64,000 nucleotides of DNA from Ruegeria arenilitoris (GCF_013035315.1 NZ_WQHP01000002.1:186001-250000); one strand, 5' to 3'; counted from the stretch's first letter, positions 8,720-18,582 are shown. The notes: generated by a model from the sequence alone, not told the origin. Numbers and translations: made by a program.

Positions 8720-9340
8720 TCAGGCAACGAGACCGGCGGCTGTGACGGGCATCGGTTCGAACCCGTCCAAGGCTTCGAACCGCGCGATCCATGCGCGAAC
8801 GTTGGGGTATGGGTCGAGCGAGACGTTCCCCTCGGGTGCATGGGCGGTATAGGAATAGGCGGCAACGTCCGCGATGGTCGGTCGATCACCAACCAGCCAA
8901 TCCCGGCCATCCAGCCCCCGTTCCAGCTTCTGCAGGGCTTTGGTCGCTGTTGCGGCTGCGAAGTCTGCATCCAGCGGAGCACCAAACACAGTGATCAGAC
9001 GTGCCGCGCAGGAACCAAAAGCGATTTCACCCGCTGCAAGGGTTAGCCAGCGCTGCATCGCGGCCTCGTCCACCGCGTCGGTGGGTATCCAATCCGGGGC
9101 GTATGTCCGCGCAAGATAGACAAGGATCGCGTTGGAGTCCGATACCACTACATCACCGTCTTCCAGGACCGGCACCTGGCCGTCTGGGTTCATCGCCAGA
9201 AACTCGGGCGATTTATGCGCGCCTGCGGCCAGATCGACGAAAACGGCCTCGTGTGCGATTCCGGCCAGTTTAGCGAACACCAACGCGCGGTGCGCATGGC
9301 CGGACAGCGGAAAGTGGTGGATGCGAACTGTGTTGGCCAT
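8720..9340 (-). CDS. Glutathione S-transferase family protein
   Basis: The protein has 206 residues. An N-terminal thioredoxin-like domain (about 1-80) contains the GST hallmarks GQVPVLEDGDVVVSDSNAILVYLA, with the cis-proline VPVL and the E/D-S glutathione-contact motif. A helical C-terminal domain carries WLVGDRPTIADVAAY, the conserved N-capping box of GSTs. The ATG at 9340 follows a GGAG ribosome binding site; the frame continues upstream but without GST character and runs into the divergent promoter region. It is the first gene of a two-gene unit with the PNPOx/reductase fusion. The natural substrate cannot be read from sequence. Confidence 0.9.
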   Translation of the reverse strand: MANTVRIHHFPLSGHAHRALVFAKLAGIAHEAVFVDLAAGAHKSPEFLAMNPDGQVPVLEDGDVVVSDSNAILVYLARTYAPDWIPTDAVDEAAMQRWLTLAAGEIAFGSCAARLITVFGAPLDADFAAATATKALQKLERGLDGRDWLVGDRPTIADVAAYSYTAHAPEGNVSLDPYPNVRAWIARFEALDGFEPMPVTAAGLVA

Positions 9341-9449
9341 CTGGAGGCTCCTGTCATGATCAAATTGATGTCTTAGGGGATAAGTAACGCTTGCCAATTC
9401 AGATGATAATCGCCACTTTGGGCGAAAGATTAAGCCCTGAAAGGGCGCA

Positions 9450-10355
9450 ATGTTTATGGACAAGATCGATCGAATGCGCGCCTTTGCGCTGGTGGCAAAG
9501 AATGCCTCGTTCACCCAGGCCGCCCAGCGGTTAGGGCGGTCTGCGCGTCTGGTCAGCAAGTATGTGGCGGATTTGGAAGACTCGCTGGGCGTCCAGCTTT
9601 TGAACCGAACCACGCGCAGCGTGTCGCTGACCGAGGCCGGGGCCACCTATCTGGCCATGTGCGAGCCGTTGCTGGACGGTTTCGACGAGTTGGAAGAGAC
9701 AGTTAGAAATGCGCAGCAGTCCCTGCGTGGCGTGATCCGCATTTCGGCGCCAACAGGATTTGGGTCTATACGATTGGCCCCGTCGCTTGCTGCCTTTGCC
9801 AAGCAGCACCCCGAAGTTGAGATTGATCTGAACCTGTCGGACCGCCGGGTGTCTATCATTGACGAAGGGCTAGACCTTGCTATACGGATCGGCCCGTTGC
9901 GCGACAGCTCGTTGCGCGTTCGCCAGTTGGGGCCAATGCCTTTGATCGTGTGTGCCTCGCCTGACTATCTGCGGCAGGCGGGTACGCCTTCACATCCCGG
10001 GGCGCTTACACAGCATGAATGCGTTTTGGACGGCACCATGGGCGACACGGCGATATGGCGGTTCGACATCAACGGAGAGGACGTGGCCGTCCCGGTCAAA
10101 GGACGGTTTCAGGCAAACGCTCCGGCAGCCGCAGCTCGGTTGGCAGCAGCGGGTGTGGCCGTCGCCAGATGCCCGGCCTACACAGTGGCCAGCGCGCTGG
10201 AATCCGGTGAACTGGTTGAGCTTTTCCACGAGCACCGCGTGACGCCTTTTGTCGTCGCTGCGCTATTTCCGCAAAACCGTCGTCTCACGACCCGCGTGCG
10301 CGCCTTGATCGACCACCTTGCCACGGATGATCTGATTTGCAACGCAGGTGCGTGA
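9450..10355 (+). CDS. LysR-family transcriptional regulator
   Basis: The protein has 301 residues with an N-terminal winged helix-turn-helix (about 5-65: FALVAKNASFTQAAQRLGRS, LLNRTTRSVSLTEAG) and a C-terminal periplasmic-binding-like effector domain (about 90-295). A second ATG at 9456 is an alternative start. It is divergent from the GST/flavin-reductase operon across about 110 nt, the usual arrangement in which a LysR protein controls its neighbour and itself. It resembles the DsdA/PecT-like 'LysR substrate' group found beside quinone or aldehyde detoxification genes; the ligand is unknown. It converges with nasA. Confidence 0.93.
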   Translation: MFMDKIDRMRAFALVAKNASFTQAAQRLGRSARLVSKYVADLEDSLGVQLLNRTTRSVSLTEAGATYLAMCEPLLDGFDELEETVRNAQQSLRGVIRISAPTGFGSIRLAPSLAAFAKQHPEVEIDLNLSDRRVSIIDEGLDLAIRIGPLRDSSLRVRQLGPMPLIVCASPDYLRQAGTPSHPGALTQHECVLDGTMGDTAIWRFDINGEDVAVPVKGRFQANAPAAAARLAAAGVAVARCPAYTVASALESGELVELFHEHRVTPFVVAALFPQNRRLTTRVRALIDHLATDDLICNAGA

Positions 10356-10394
10356 TCTAGGTCGCTTTGTAAGCCAACCTGTATGGGCCTTGAC

Positions 10395-13046
10395 CTAGAC
10401 CTGCTCGCGTTGCTTTGAATTCCATTCTACCTTTGTGGAATACTCATTGATCAGGTCGGAAAGCTCTGGTCGACAAGAACCGCAGTTTGTTCCAGCCTGA
10501 AGGACATTCCCGAGTGCTTCCACGTCCAATGCCTGCGCATCTTCAATAGCACGGATGATGGATTTCAGCCCTACGCCAAAGCACGAGCAGACGATTGGTC
10601 CGCGATCTTGATCGTCCGAAGCAGATCGACCAGACAAAATCTGGTTGAGGCCGACCTCTGGCAAAGTCGCAATGTAGTCCCGCATGAGCGTAACAGGTTC
10701 GCGGGAGATAAACATAGCCGCCAAAACGTTGTCCCCGTCAGAAAAGGCAATGCGAAACGACCCTCGTTTAGGATCTTCGACTGAGGTGCACGCAGCGTCT
10801 GACAACCCGAACCATTCTCGGGCGGTGCTTTCCCAGTCTTCGACGTGCCGATACCCGGCCAGTTCGGTCCGGTAACCTTTGTCTGTTTTGACGGTTGCCC
10901 AGTAGTCCGTTTTTGGAAATGCCGCGCTGGACGACACTGCAAACCCGTACCAAGCCGCCTTCATGGGCCGGATAGACACGGCTGTTGCCTTGCTTTCTGG
11001 CTGGCCAGAGATCGGGTCCGTCACACTGGGCACCAACACGTCCACACGCGCGGACGGGGCGGACTCGCCTGTCCAATGAATGGGGGCAAAGACCTGACCA
11101 GGTGCGACGGCATCTGTGATGCGAAGCCGGAAGATGCCTTGTCCGACTGAGCTTTGCACTTCAACCAAATTGGCAGGATTTAGGTTCAGGCGTTCGGCGT
11201 CATTGGGGTTCACATCAACAAATGGTTCGGCCAGATGTGCCGACAGGCGGGGCGACAGACCAGAACGGGTCATCGTATGCCACTGATCCCGATTGCGACC
11301 GGTGTTCAACAGGAACGGATAGTGTATTGACGGTTCCGCCTTGGGCGGTCGATGGGTCAAGGGTACGAAACGAGCTTTGCCGTCCGGATAAAAAAACCGA
11401 CCGTCGCCAAAATAGCGGTCGCCGGACTTGCCAGAGGCCACGGGCCAGCGTGTCGGCGCCAACTCTGCGTATTCTTCGTCGTCAATCTCTGCAAAACCCG
11501 AAATATCGAAGTCTTTGCCCAGTGAACCTGCGATGGAGGATAGGGCGGCGTGCTCTCGAAAGATCTCTACTGGTGAGGCGTAGTTAAACGCGTCCTCCCA
11601 TCCCATGCGACGGCCAATTTCGGCCAGAATATCCCAGTCTGCCCGCGCTTGTCCCGGAGGCTCTAAAACAGCGCGTTGTCTGCTGATTGTACGGTCTGAA
11701 TTGGTGACTGAGCCGCTTTTCTCGGCCCAACCTGTCGCTGGTAACACTACATCGGCGAGCTGCGCGGTATCTGTATGTGCGGTCAGATCACTAACAACCG
11801 TGAAAGGACAGTTTTCTATCGCGGCTTTGACGCGGTCAGCATCAGGCATTGTGACCGCGGGATTGGTGTGAATGACCCAAAGGGCTTTGATCTGACCGTC
11901 TTCAACAGCGCGAAACAAATCGACGGCCTTCAAGCCCTGCTTTTCCGGTATGGTTGGCGCATTCCAAAAGTCTTGGACAGCGCTGCGATGGTCTTTGTTC
12001 TCTATTTCGAGGTGGCATGCCAGCATGTTGGCCAACCCGCCGACTTCCCGTCCACCCATCGCGTTGGGTTGTCCGGTGACTGAAAACGGGCCCATACCGG
12101 GCCGCCCGATCCGGCCTGTCGCCAGATGGCAGTTCAGGATCGCGTTGACCTTGTCCGTACCACTAGAGGATTGGTTCACGCCCTGGCTGAAGATTGTCAC
12201 GACACGCTTCGTTTTGATCCAGAGCTCGCAGAAAGCTTCGATCTCGGTGGTTGTCAGCCCTGTGACCGATGGATCGTCCTTTTCAGCCGCGCTGATGGCC
12301 TCTGCAAAGCCAACGGTCCGCTCCAGGAAATGCGGATCGCTATGCCCGCTTGCGTGAATTTTGCGAAGCAGCTGGTTGAACAGGGACACGTCGCTGCCGG
12401 GATTCAGCGCCAGATGCAGATCAGCCTGATCGCAGCTGGCCGTCAGACGCGGATCTATCACGACGATCTTTGTCCCCCTTGCCTGCCGCGCGGCCAAGAC
12501 ACGTTGATAAAGCACCGGGTGGCACCATGCGAGATTGGAACCCACGAGTACGACCAGATCGGCCTGATCCAAATCCTCATAGGTTCCCGGAACCGTATCT
12601 GTCCCAAAGGCGCGTTTGTGTCCTGCCACGGTTGAGGCCATGCACAGGCGAGAGTTGGTGTCGATGTTGGCTGAACCGATGAAGCCCTTCATCAGCTTGT
12701 TTGCGACGTAGTAATCCTCGGTCAGCAATTGGCCGGAGACATAGAATCCGATGCTGTCCGGTCCATGCGCCTTGATGGTGGCCGAAAATTGATCGGCGAC
12801 CATTTGTAGTGCTTCGCCCCAATTTACATCGTGACCAAATGCGCGTGGGGCGAGCAAGCGGTGGTCCAGACCGACCGTGTCACCCAGAGCCATGCCTTTC
12901 GAGCATAAGCGCCCGTGGTTCGCCGGGTGGTCCGGGTCACCACGAACCGCCAACCCTCCAACACCGTCCGGGCGCAGAAGGACGCCGCAGCCAACACCGC
13001 AATAGGCGCAGGTCGAACGAACTTCGGGCAGGCTGGTGCCGTCCAT
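10395..13046 (-). CDS. nasA: Assimilatory nitrate reductase, catalytic subunit
   Basis: This 883-residue molybdopterin (bis-MGD) oxidoreductase reduces nitrate to nitrite in the cytoplasm. The N-terminal [4Fe-4S] ligands C13, C16, C20 and C48 are present (CAYCGVGC...LCSKG). The molybdopterin domain and dinucleotide-binding domain follow. The C-terminus has an extra BFD-like [2Fe-2S] domain (VCSCFGVG...NCGSCRPEL), a feature of NasA-type reductases and an electron entry site. The gene starts at the base where nirD ends (TGATG overlap), so it is the last gene of the nas operon and is translationally coupled. Confidence 0.96.
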   Translation of the reverse strand: MDGTSLPEVRSTCAYCGVGCGVLLRPDGVGGLAVRGDPDHPANHGRLCSKGMALGDTVGLDHRLLAPRAFGHDVNWGEALQMVADQFSATIKAHGPDSIGFYVSGQLLTEDYYVANKLMKGFIGSANIDTNSRLCMASTVAGHKRAFGTDTVPGTYEDLDQADLVVLVGSNLAWCHPVLYQRVLAARQARGTKIVVIDPRLTASCDQADLHLALNPGSDVSLFNQLLRKIHASGHSDPHFLERTVGFAEAISAAEKDDPSVTGLTTTEIEAFCELWIKTKRVVTIFSQGVNQSSSGTDKVNAILNCHLATGRIGRPGMGPFSVTGQPNAMGGREVGGLANMLACHLEIENKDHRSAVQDFWNAPTIPEKQGLKAVDLFRAVEDGQIKALWVIHTNPAVTMPDADRVKAAIENCPFTVVSDLTAHTDTAQLADVVLPATGWAEKSGSVTNSDRTISRQRAVLEPPGQARADWDILAEIGRRMGWEDAFNYASPVEIFREHAALSSIAGSLGKDFDISGFAEIDDEEYAELAPTRWPVASGKSGDRYFGDGRFFYPDGKARFVPLTHRPPKAEPSIHYPFLLNTGRNRDQWHTMTRSGLSPRLSAHLAEPFVDVNPNDAERLNLNPANLVEVQSSVGQGIFRLRITDAVAPGQVFAPIHWTGESAPSARVDVLVPSVTDPISGQPESKATAVSIRPMKAAWYGFAVSSSAAFPKTDYWATVKTDKGYRTELAGYRHVEDWESTAREWFGLSDAACTSVEDPKRGSFRIAFSDGDNVLAAMFISREPVTLMRDYIATLPEVGLNQILSGRSASDDQDRGPIVCSCFGVGLKSIIRAIEDAQALDVEALGNVLQAGTNCGSCRPELSDLINEYSTKVEWNSKQREQV

Positions 13047-13378
13047 CAGGCTGCGCTCCGTTGGGCAACTGCGCTGTCGTCGAGCAGAATACGACCACCT
13101 TCGAGGCGCACCGGATACGTGGTGATCCGACCGTCATCGGCACCCTGCGCTTCGCCTGTGTTCAGGTCGAACACCCAATTGTGCAAGGGGCAGGTCACCG
13201 ACTGGCCGTGGACAATGCCTTCGGACAATGGGCCACCCTTGTGCGGGCAGCTGTTTGTCGCGGCGTATACTTCCTCTTCGGCGGTTCGGAAGACGGCGAT
13301 GCAGCCGATAAGGGTTTTGACCAGACGTGCCCCGCGCAGCGGTATGTCGTCGATAGGTCCGATGTCGATCCAGCTCAT
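13046..13378 (-). CDS. nirD: Nitrite reductase small subunit, Rieske-type
   Basis: NirD is the small partner of NirB in assimilatory NADH-nitrite reductase. The protein has 110 residues and a Rieske-like fold. Both cluster-ligand pairs are visible: C-x-H (SCPHKGG) and C-x2-H (TCPLHNW). It could therefore bind a [2Fe-2S] centre, unlike NirD versions that have lost the ligands. The ATG at 13378 (MSWIDIG) overlaps the nirB stop by 4 nt (ATGA); the longer frame upstream is nirB read in another frame. Its stop overlaps the nasA start. Confidence 0.93.
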   Translation of the reverse strand: MSWIDIGPIDDIPLRGARLVKTLIGCIAVFRTAEEEVYAATNSCPHKGGPLSEGIVHGQSVTCPLHNWVFDLNTGEAQGADDGRITTYPVRLEGGRILLDDSAVAQRSAA

Positions 13379-15810
13379 TCTGCCGCCTCCAGTGTGAAAT
13401 CTGCAATCGGCGCATAAGTTTGCGCCTTGTCGCGCACGTGTTCGGCCCATGGATCCTTGCGGTAGATGCTTTGTGACAGCTCAAACCGCTCGACCAAGGC
13501 GGCGCGGTTTTCAAGATCATCCACGACCTGCGCCTTTACCCAGTCCATGCCGACCTTTCCCAGCCATTTATACAATCGGTCCAGATACTTGCCACCTTCG
13601 CGATAGGCTTGCGTCACGGCCATAACGACCTCGATGGCCTCGTCTTCGGTGGGAACCTGACAGAGCAGCTCGGTCTCTTTCACGTCCATACCTGCGGCCC
13701 CGCCGATGCTGATCTGATAGCCAGAGTCCACGCAAACGACACCGATATCCTTGCATGTCGCCTCAGCACAGTTTCGAGGGCAACCCGACACGGCCAACTT
13801 CAGCTTATGGGGGGTCCACGATCCCCACAGGATTTTCTCTAGCTTGATGCCGAAGCCGGTGCTGTCCTGCGTCCCGAACCGGCAATGATCGGTGCCGACG
13901 CAGGTTTTAACGGTCCGCAAACCCTTGGAATAGGCGTGGCCCGAGACCAGACCGGCCTTGTTAAGATCGGACCAGATGGCGGGTAGGTCTTCGCCCTTCA
14001 CGCCCAGAAGGTCGATACGCTGACCTCCCGTGACTTTGACGGTTGGCACGTCATACTTGTCGGCAGCATCAGCGATGGCGCGCAGTTCTTCTGGCGTTGT
14101 GATCCCGCCCCACATGCGCGGTACGACACTGAACGTGCCATCTTTTTGGATATTGGCATGCTTGCGCTCATTCACGAACCGGCTTTGCGGGTCGTCCTGA
14201 TACTCAAGCGGCCAATCGGCCAGCAGGTAGTAGTTGATCGCCGGACGGCAGACATGGCAGCCGTTTGGCGTTTTCCACCCCAACTCCTGCCAGACGGCGG
14301 CCTGGCTTTTCAGTTCCTGTCCTTTGATCAGACGGCGCACATCCTCATGTGTCAGGTCCGTGCACCCACAGATTGGCTGAGCAGTCGGAATTTGGAAGTC
14401 GTCGCCCAACGTGACTTGCAATACTTGCTCAACCAGCCCCGTGCATGTCCCGCAGGAGGCACTGGCTTTGGTGCTTGCACGCACCGCGCCCAGATCGCCA
14501 GCCCCTGCATTGATCGCCTCGACAATGTCGCCCTTGCATACGCCGTTGCAGCCGCAAATCTCCGCCTCAAGCGACAATGCTGCAACGGCTGAGAGAGGGT
14601 CCGCAGTGTCGCCCCCCTGATAGGCCGGGCCGAAGATCAGCGTCTCGCGCATCTCTTCGATGCTGGTGCCGTCCTTGATCAGCCCGAAGAACCAGCTGCC
14701 ATCGGCAGTGTCGCCATACATCACGGCGCCAACCAGACGATCTTCTTCGATTACAAGCCGTTTATAGACCCCGCGCGAGGGGTCTCGGAACACAATATCC
14801 TCGCGCCCCGGACCATCGGCAAAGTCACCGGCACTGAACAGATCGCAGCCGGTGACTTTCAACTTGGTCGAGAGGGTTTTCTGAACAAACGCAGCGTCTT
14901 CCGTCAGCAACGACTGCGCTGCGACCTTCGCCTGGTCATACAGTGGAGCAACAAGACCGAAGACCGCGCCGTCATGCTCGACGCACTCACCTACCGCATA
15001 GACATCAGGGTCCGAGGTCAGCATCTGGTCGTCCACATGGATGCCGCGCCCGGTGGCCAGACCGGCCTCTTTCGCCAGAGCCGTGTTGGGCCGGATGCCG
15101 ACGGCCATGACCAGCAGATCACAGGGCAGTTCGGTCCCGTCTTCCAGCAGCAGCGCGCGGACCTTGCCATCCTGTCCGAGGATTTCCTTGGAGTTCGCCT
15201 GCAGGCAAATCTTGATGCCTTTGTCCTCCAGCGATTTCTTCAGCAAATACCCTGCTGCTTCGTCCAGCTGGCGCTCCATCAGGTGGCCCATGATGTGAAC
15301 GACGGTAACGTCCACGCCGTGCGCGGCCATGCCTGCCGCCGCCTCGAGCCCCAGCAGACCGCCGCCGATCACGACCACCTTGTTGTCGGGACCCATGCCC
15401 ATCATCTGCTGGGTGTTTTCCAGATCGCGATATGCGATCACGCCGTCCAGATCATGACCGGGCAGGGGGATGATGAACGGGTTCGACCCGGTTGCGATCA
15501 TCAGCTTGTCGTAGGGCACATGGCCGTTCTCTCCCTCGACCACCTTCATCTCGCGGTCGATCTTTTCGACCTTTTCACCGAAACGGCAGGCTATGCCGCG
15601 CTCGGCGTACCAGGCGTCGTCATGGGTGATGATCTCTTCATAGGTCTTCTCACCCGACAGCACCGGGCTGAGCATGATACGGTTGTAGTTCCCGCGCGGC
15701 TCGGAGTTGAACAGGGTGATGTCGAACGCATCTGGCGCAGCGTCAGTCAGGTGCTCCAAAACCCGACCCGAGGCCATGCCTGCGCCAATGACAACAAGTC
15801 TTTGCTTCAT
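13375..15810 (-). CDS. nirB: Assimilatory NAD(P)H-nitrite reductase large subunit
   Basis: This 811-residue cytoplasmic enzyme reduces nitrite to ammonium. Domain order: an FAD/NAD(P) disulfide-reductase fold (VVIGAGMASG at the start, NAD-binding VVIGGGLLGLEAA near 150), two BFD-like [2Fe-2S] regions (CGCNGVCKGD, CGTCTGL; CGCTDLTHED, CHVCRPAINYY), then the nitrite/sulfite reductase half-domain and the siroheme/[4Fe-4S] region with cysteines in TCVGTDHCRFG and SGCPRNCAEATC. ATG 15810 has GGAG about 8 nt upstream; a TTG at 15828 is an alternative. It begins just after the nrtC stop and overlaps nirD. Confidence 0.96.
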   Translation of the reverse strand: MKQRLVVIGAGMASGRVLEHLTDAAPDAFDITLFNSEPRGNYNRIMLSPVLSGEKTYEEIITHDDAWYAERGIACRFGEKVEKIDREMKVVEGENGHVPYDKLMIATGSNPFIIPLPGHDLDGVIAYRDLENTQQMMGMGPDNKVVVIGGGLLGLEAAAGMAAHGVDVTVVHIMGHLMERQLDEAAGYLLKKSLEDKGIKICLQANSKEILGQDGKVRALLLEDGTELPCDLLVMAVGIRPNTALAKEAGLATGRGIHVDDQMLTSDPDVYAVGECVEHDGAVFGLVAPLYDQAKVAAQSLLTEDAAFVQKTLSTKLKVTGCDLFSAGDFADGPGREDIVFRDPSRGVYKRLVIEEDRLVGAVMYGDTADGSWFFGLIKDGTSIEEMRETLIFGPAYQGGDTADPLSAVAALSLEAEICGCNGVCKGDIVEAINAGAGDLGAVRASTKASASCGTCTGLVEQVLQVTLGDDFQIPTAQPICGCTDLTHEDVRRLIKGQELKSQAAVWQELGWKTPNGCHVCRPAINYYLLADWPLEYQDDPQSRFVNERKHANIQKDGTFSVVPRMWGGITTPEELRAIADAADKYDVPTVKVTGGQRIDLLGVKGEDLPAIWSDLNKAGLVSGHAYSKGLRTVKTCVGTDHCRFGTQDSTGFGIKLEKILWGSWTPHKLKLAVSGCPRNCAEATCKDIGVVCVDSGYQISIGGAAGMDVKETELLCQVPTEDEAIEVVMAVTQAYREGGKYLDRLYKWLGKVGMDWVKAQVVDDLENRAALVERFELSQSIYRKDPWAEHVRDKAQTYAPIADFTLEAAE

Positions 15811-15814
15811 GGGT

Positions 15815-17503
15815 TCACTCCGCTGCAATCGCCTTGGGGGCGGGTGTTTTGGGCTTGGCGCCGTGTTCGTATTCTTCGAGGAAATCGAGGACTTCTTGCC
15901 GGTAGGCGTAGTAATCCGGGTGTTCTAACAGGGCCTTACGTGTGCGCGGACGCGGCAGATCCACCTTGGTGATCTTGCCGATCGTGGCCTGCGGGCCGTT
16001 GGTCATCATGACCACGCGATCGGCCAGCAGGATCGCCTCGTCCACGTCGTGGGTGACGCAGATCGCGGTGACCTTGGTGCGGGACCAGACCTCCATCAGC
16101 ACTTCCTGCAATTCCCAGCGTGTGAGGCTGTCGAGCATCCCGAAGGGCTCATCCAACAGAAGCAGTTTCGGCGACAGCGCAAAGGCGCGGGCGATGCCGA
16201 CGCGTTGCTTCATGCCATTCGACAGGTCGCTTGCGGATTTATCCATGGCATCGGCCAGACCGACGCGTTCCAGATAGTATTCGACCACGTCTTGCCGCTC
16301 GGCCATGCTGGCTTTGGGATATACCTTGTCGACTCCAATCGCGACGTTTTCTTTGGCGCTGAGCCATGGGAACAGGTTGGGGGATTGGAACACCACGGCA
16401 CGCTCGGGATCGGCCCCCTCGACGTGGCGACCATCCAGCTTGATCGCGCCTTTCGAGATTTCGTTCAGCCCGGCAGCCATGGTCAGAACCGTGGATTTGC
16501 CGCAGCCCGAATGGCCGATCAGAGAGATGAATTCGCCCTTGTCGATCTTCAGGTCGAAATCCTCAACCACAGTCAGCGGACCTTTGGGCGTCGGATAGAC
16601 TTTGTGAAGTTGCGAGAAGTCCAGGAACCGATCTTGGATCATCCCTTTTTGCGCCTCTGCCACTGCCGTTGGCACGCCATGGATCGGCGTGACGTCGGGC
16701 AGGATGCGCGAGCCTTCGACCTTGGCCTCGATCCCCACGTCCATCAAGTATTTGGTGACGTCCGCGCGCAGGCGTTTGAATGTCTCGTCATTGTTCATCG
16801 CACCGCGTTCGCGCGGGCGCGGGATCGATACGCGGAACTCTTGACCCAGAGTGCCATCGGGGTTCAGAGCGATGATCCGGTCGGCGAGGATAATCGCTTC
16901 ATCCACATCGTTGGTGATCAGCACGCAGGTCTTTTTGTCGGCCTCCCAGATGTGCTCGATTTCATCGGCCAGATTGGCGCGGGTCAGCGCGTCGAGCGCT
17001 GACAGCGGCTCGTCCAGAAGCAGAACTTCGGGGTTCATCGACAAGGCACGTGCCACATTGACCCGTTGGCGCATCCCACCCGATAGTTCCGCCGGGCGGC
17101 GCGTTGCGGCGTGGCTGAGGCCAACCATCTTGACGTAATGCGCGACTTTCTCGGCTTTCTCGGCCTTGCTGAGGCCGGGGAAGACCGTATCAACCGCCAG
17201 ACCCACATTGCCGCTGACCGTAAGCCAAGGCATTAGCGAGTAGTTCTGGAAGATCACGCCCCGTTCCGGGCCAGGGCCCTTGATCGGAGCACCTTTGAAC
17301 GTGACCTCTCCACTGGTAGGCGTGTCCAGACCGGCCATCAGGTTGATCAAGGTCGTCTTACCGGTGCCCGAGAAACCGAGGATCACCAGAAATTCGCCCT
17401 CTTGCACGTCCAGATCGATGCCTTTCAGCACATCCGCGCGTGCGGTGCCTTCGCCGAAGGACTTGGAAGCGTTTTTGAAGCTTAGGATACTCATCGCGCT
17501 CAC
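15815..17503 (-). CDS. nrtC: Nitrate/nitrite ABC transporter, tandem ATP-binding protein
   Basis: This 562-residue protein contains two complete ABC ATPase domains. The first has Walker A GFSGTGKTT, signature LSGGMRQR and Walker B VLLLDEPLSALD. The second has Walker A GHSGCGKST, signature LSNGMKQR and Walker B LLLLDEPFGMLD. Both domains energise import through NrtB. In cyanobacteria the two ATPases are separate proteins (NrtC, NrtD); here one polypeptide supplies both, joined by a linker of roughly 50-60 residues around 250-305. The NrtA-like regulatory domain of cyanobacterial NrtC is absent. The start overlaps the nrtB end by 4 nt; MSILSF at 17494 is an alternative start. The nirB start lies immediately downstream. 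Confidence 0.93.
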   Translation of the reverse strand: MSAMSILSFKNASKSFGEGTARADVLKGIDLDVQEGEFLVILGFSGTGKTTLINLMAGLDTPTSGEVTFKGAPIKGPGPERGVIFQNYSLMPWLTVSGNVGLAVDTVFPGLSKAEKAEKVAHYVKMVGLSHAATRRPAELSGGMRQRVNVARALSMNPEVLLLDEPLSALDALTRANLADEIEHIWEADKKTCVLITNDVDEAIILADRIIALNPDGTLGQEFRVSIPRPRERGAMNNDETFKRLRADVTKYLMDVGIEAKVEGSRILPDVTPIHGVPTAVAEAQKGMIQDRFLDFSQLHKVYPTPKGPLTVVEDFDLKIDKGEFISLIGHSGCGKSTVLTMAAGLNEISKGAIKLDGRHVEGADPERAVVFQSPNLFPWLSAKENVAIGVDKVYPKASMAERQDVVEYYLERVGLADAMDKSASDLSNGMKQRVGIARAFALSPKLLLLDEPFGMLDSLTRWELQEVLMEVWSRTKVTAICVTHDVDEAILLADRVVMMTNGPQATIGKITKVDLPRPRTRKALLEHPDYYAYRQEVLDFLEEYEHGAKPKTPAPKAIAAE

Positions 17504-18582
17504 CGGTTGTTGGTAAAGGTAAAGAGGGATTGCAGCGCGTACATCACCCGATCCAGCAAGAAGCCGATGATGCCGATGGTAAAGACTGCAACCATGATCT
17601 TGGCTAGCGAGCTGGAAGAGCCGTTCTGAAACTCATCCCAGACGAATTTGCCCAAGCCGGGGTTCTGCGCCAGCATCTCAGCCGCAATCAGAACCATCCA
17701 ACCCACACCAAGCGACAGGCGCAGACCGGTGAAGATCAGCGGCAGGGCCGACGGCAGCACCAGCTTAGTGATCTTGGTATACGTGTTCATTTTCAGAACT
17801 TTGGAGACGTTCACCAGATCCTTGTCGATGGATGCCACACCCAACGATGTGTTGATCAGAGTCGGCCACAGCGAACATAGCGTCACGGTGATGGCCGAGA
17901 TCAGGAAGGACTTGGCGAACCAGCCATCATTGGTGACGTAAACCGCCGAGACGATCATGGTCACGATGGGCAACCACGCCAGCGGAGAAACCGGTTTGAA
18001 AATCTGGATCAGTGGGTTCAGCGCAGCGTTCGCAGTCGGAGACAAACCGGCCGCGATACCCAGCGGAACTGCAATAACGGTTGCGATCAGAAAGCCGAAG
18101 AACACAGTTTTGATCGAGGTCCAGATTTGTTGGTAGTAGGTCGGAGCCCCAGTGAAGGCGACGTCTTTCACTTTTTCGGGCTGACCTGCGTCAATGAACT
18201 TCTGGTTGCGTTTCTCAACCATGGCCTCGAATTTCGCGCGCTTGGCCGCTTTTGCCTTTGCGTCGTCATTCAGGCTGACCATCTCCTCCCAAACCTGCGC
18301 GGGACCCGGGACCGCGCCCAATGAGGTTTGCACTTTAGGGGCCAGTGCCGCCCACAGCAGCAGGAAGGCGCAGATCGACAGCAGTGGGACGATCAGCAGA
18401 CGCCAGATCTCGGTCATCTGGGCGCGTGGGTTATCTCCGGCTGCAGCTTTCAGAACCGGGGTCGCCCAGCTCAAGCCAAGTACCTGGAACCATTTGTCAG
18501 CAGCATTGATACGGGTGAAAAGACGGGCGCGACGTGCCTCGCGGGCGGCGTCTGCGTTGAATTCTGGATCGACGGTTGTCAT
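17500..18582 (-). CDS. nrtB: Nitrate/nitrite ABC transporter permease
   Basis: The protein has 360 residues. A hydrophilic N-terminal tail (about 1-60) is followed by a first membrane segment (IVPLLSICAFLLLWAALAP). A charged loop of about 75 residues rich in Lys/Ala/Glu comes next, then the typical permease core, including the cytoplasmic ATPase-coupling region (around VASIDKDLVNVSKVLKMNTYTKI). The C-terminal membrane part ends in FTFTNNR. It is longer than common NrtB/SsuC permeases because of the tail and the loop. It lies about 70 nt behind nrtA, after an intercistronic hairpin, and overlaps the tandem ATPase gene. The substrate is assigned from the nas context. Confidence 0.93.
   Translation of the reverse strand: MTTVDPEFNADAAREARRARLFTRINAADKWFQVLGLSWATPVLKAAAGDNPRAQMTEIWRLLIVPLLSICAFLLLWAALAPKVQTSLGAVPGPAQVWEEMVSLNDDAKAKAAKRAKFEAMVEKRNQKFIDAGQPEKVKDVAFTGAPTYYQQIWTSIKTVFFGFLIATVIAVPLGIAAGLSPTANAALNPLIQIFKPVSPLAWLPIVTMIVSAVYVTNDGWFAKSFLISAITVTLCSLWPTLINTSLGVASIDKDLVNVSKVLKMNTYTKITKLVLPSALPLIFTGLRLSLGVGWMVLIAAEMLAQNPGLGKFVWDEFQNGSSSSLAKIMVAVFTIGIIGFLLDRVMYALQSLFTFTNNR

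Noticed and set aside
10356..10394. CTAGGTC/GACCTAG pair as a terminator between LysR and nasA
   Set aside because: The 7-bp arms are about 28 nt apart with no T-run, so a stable terminator hairpin is not convincing.
14974..15972. Plus-strand 332-codon frame opposite nirB and nrtC
   Set aside because: Antisense shadow of two strongly supported genes; the translation has no domain character.
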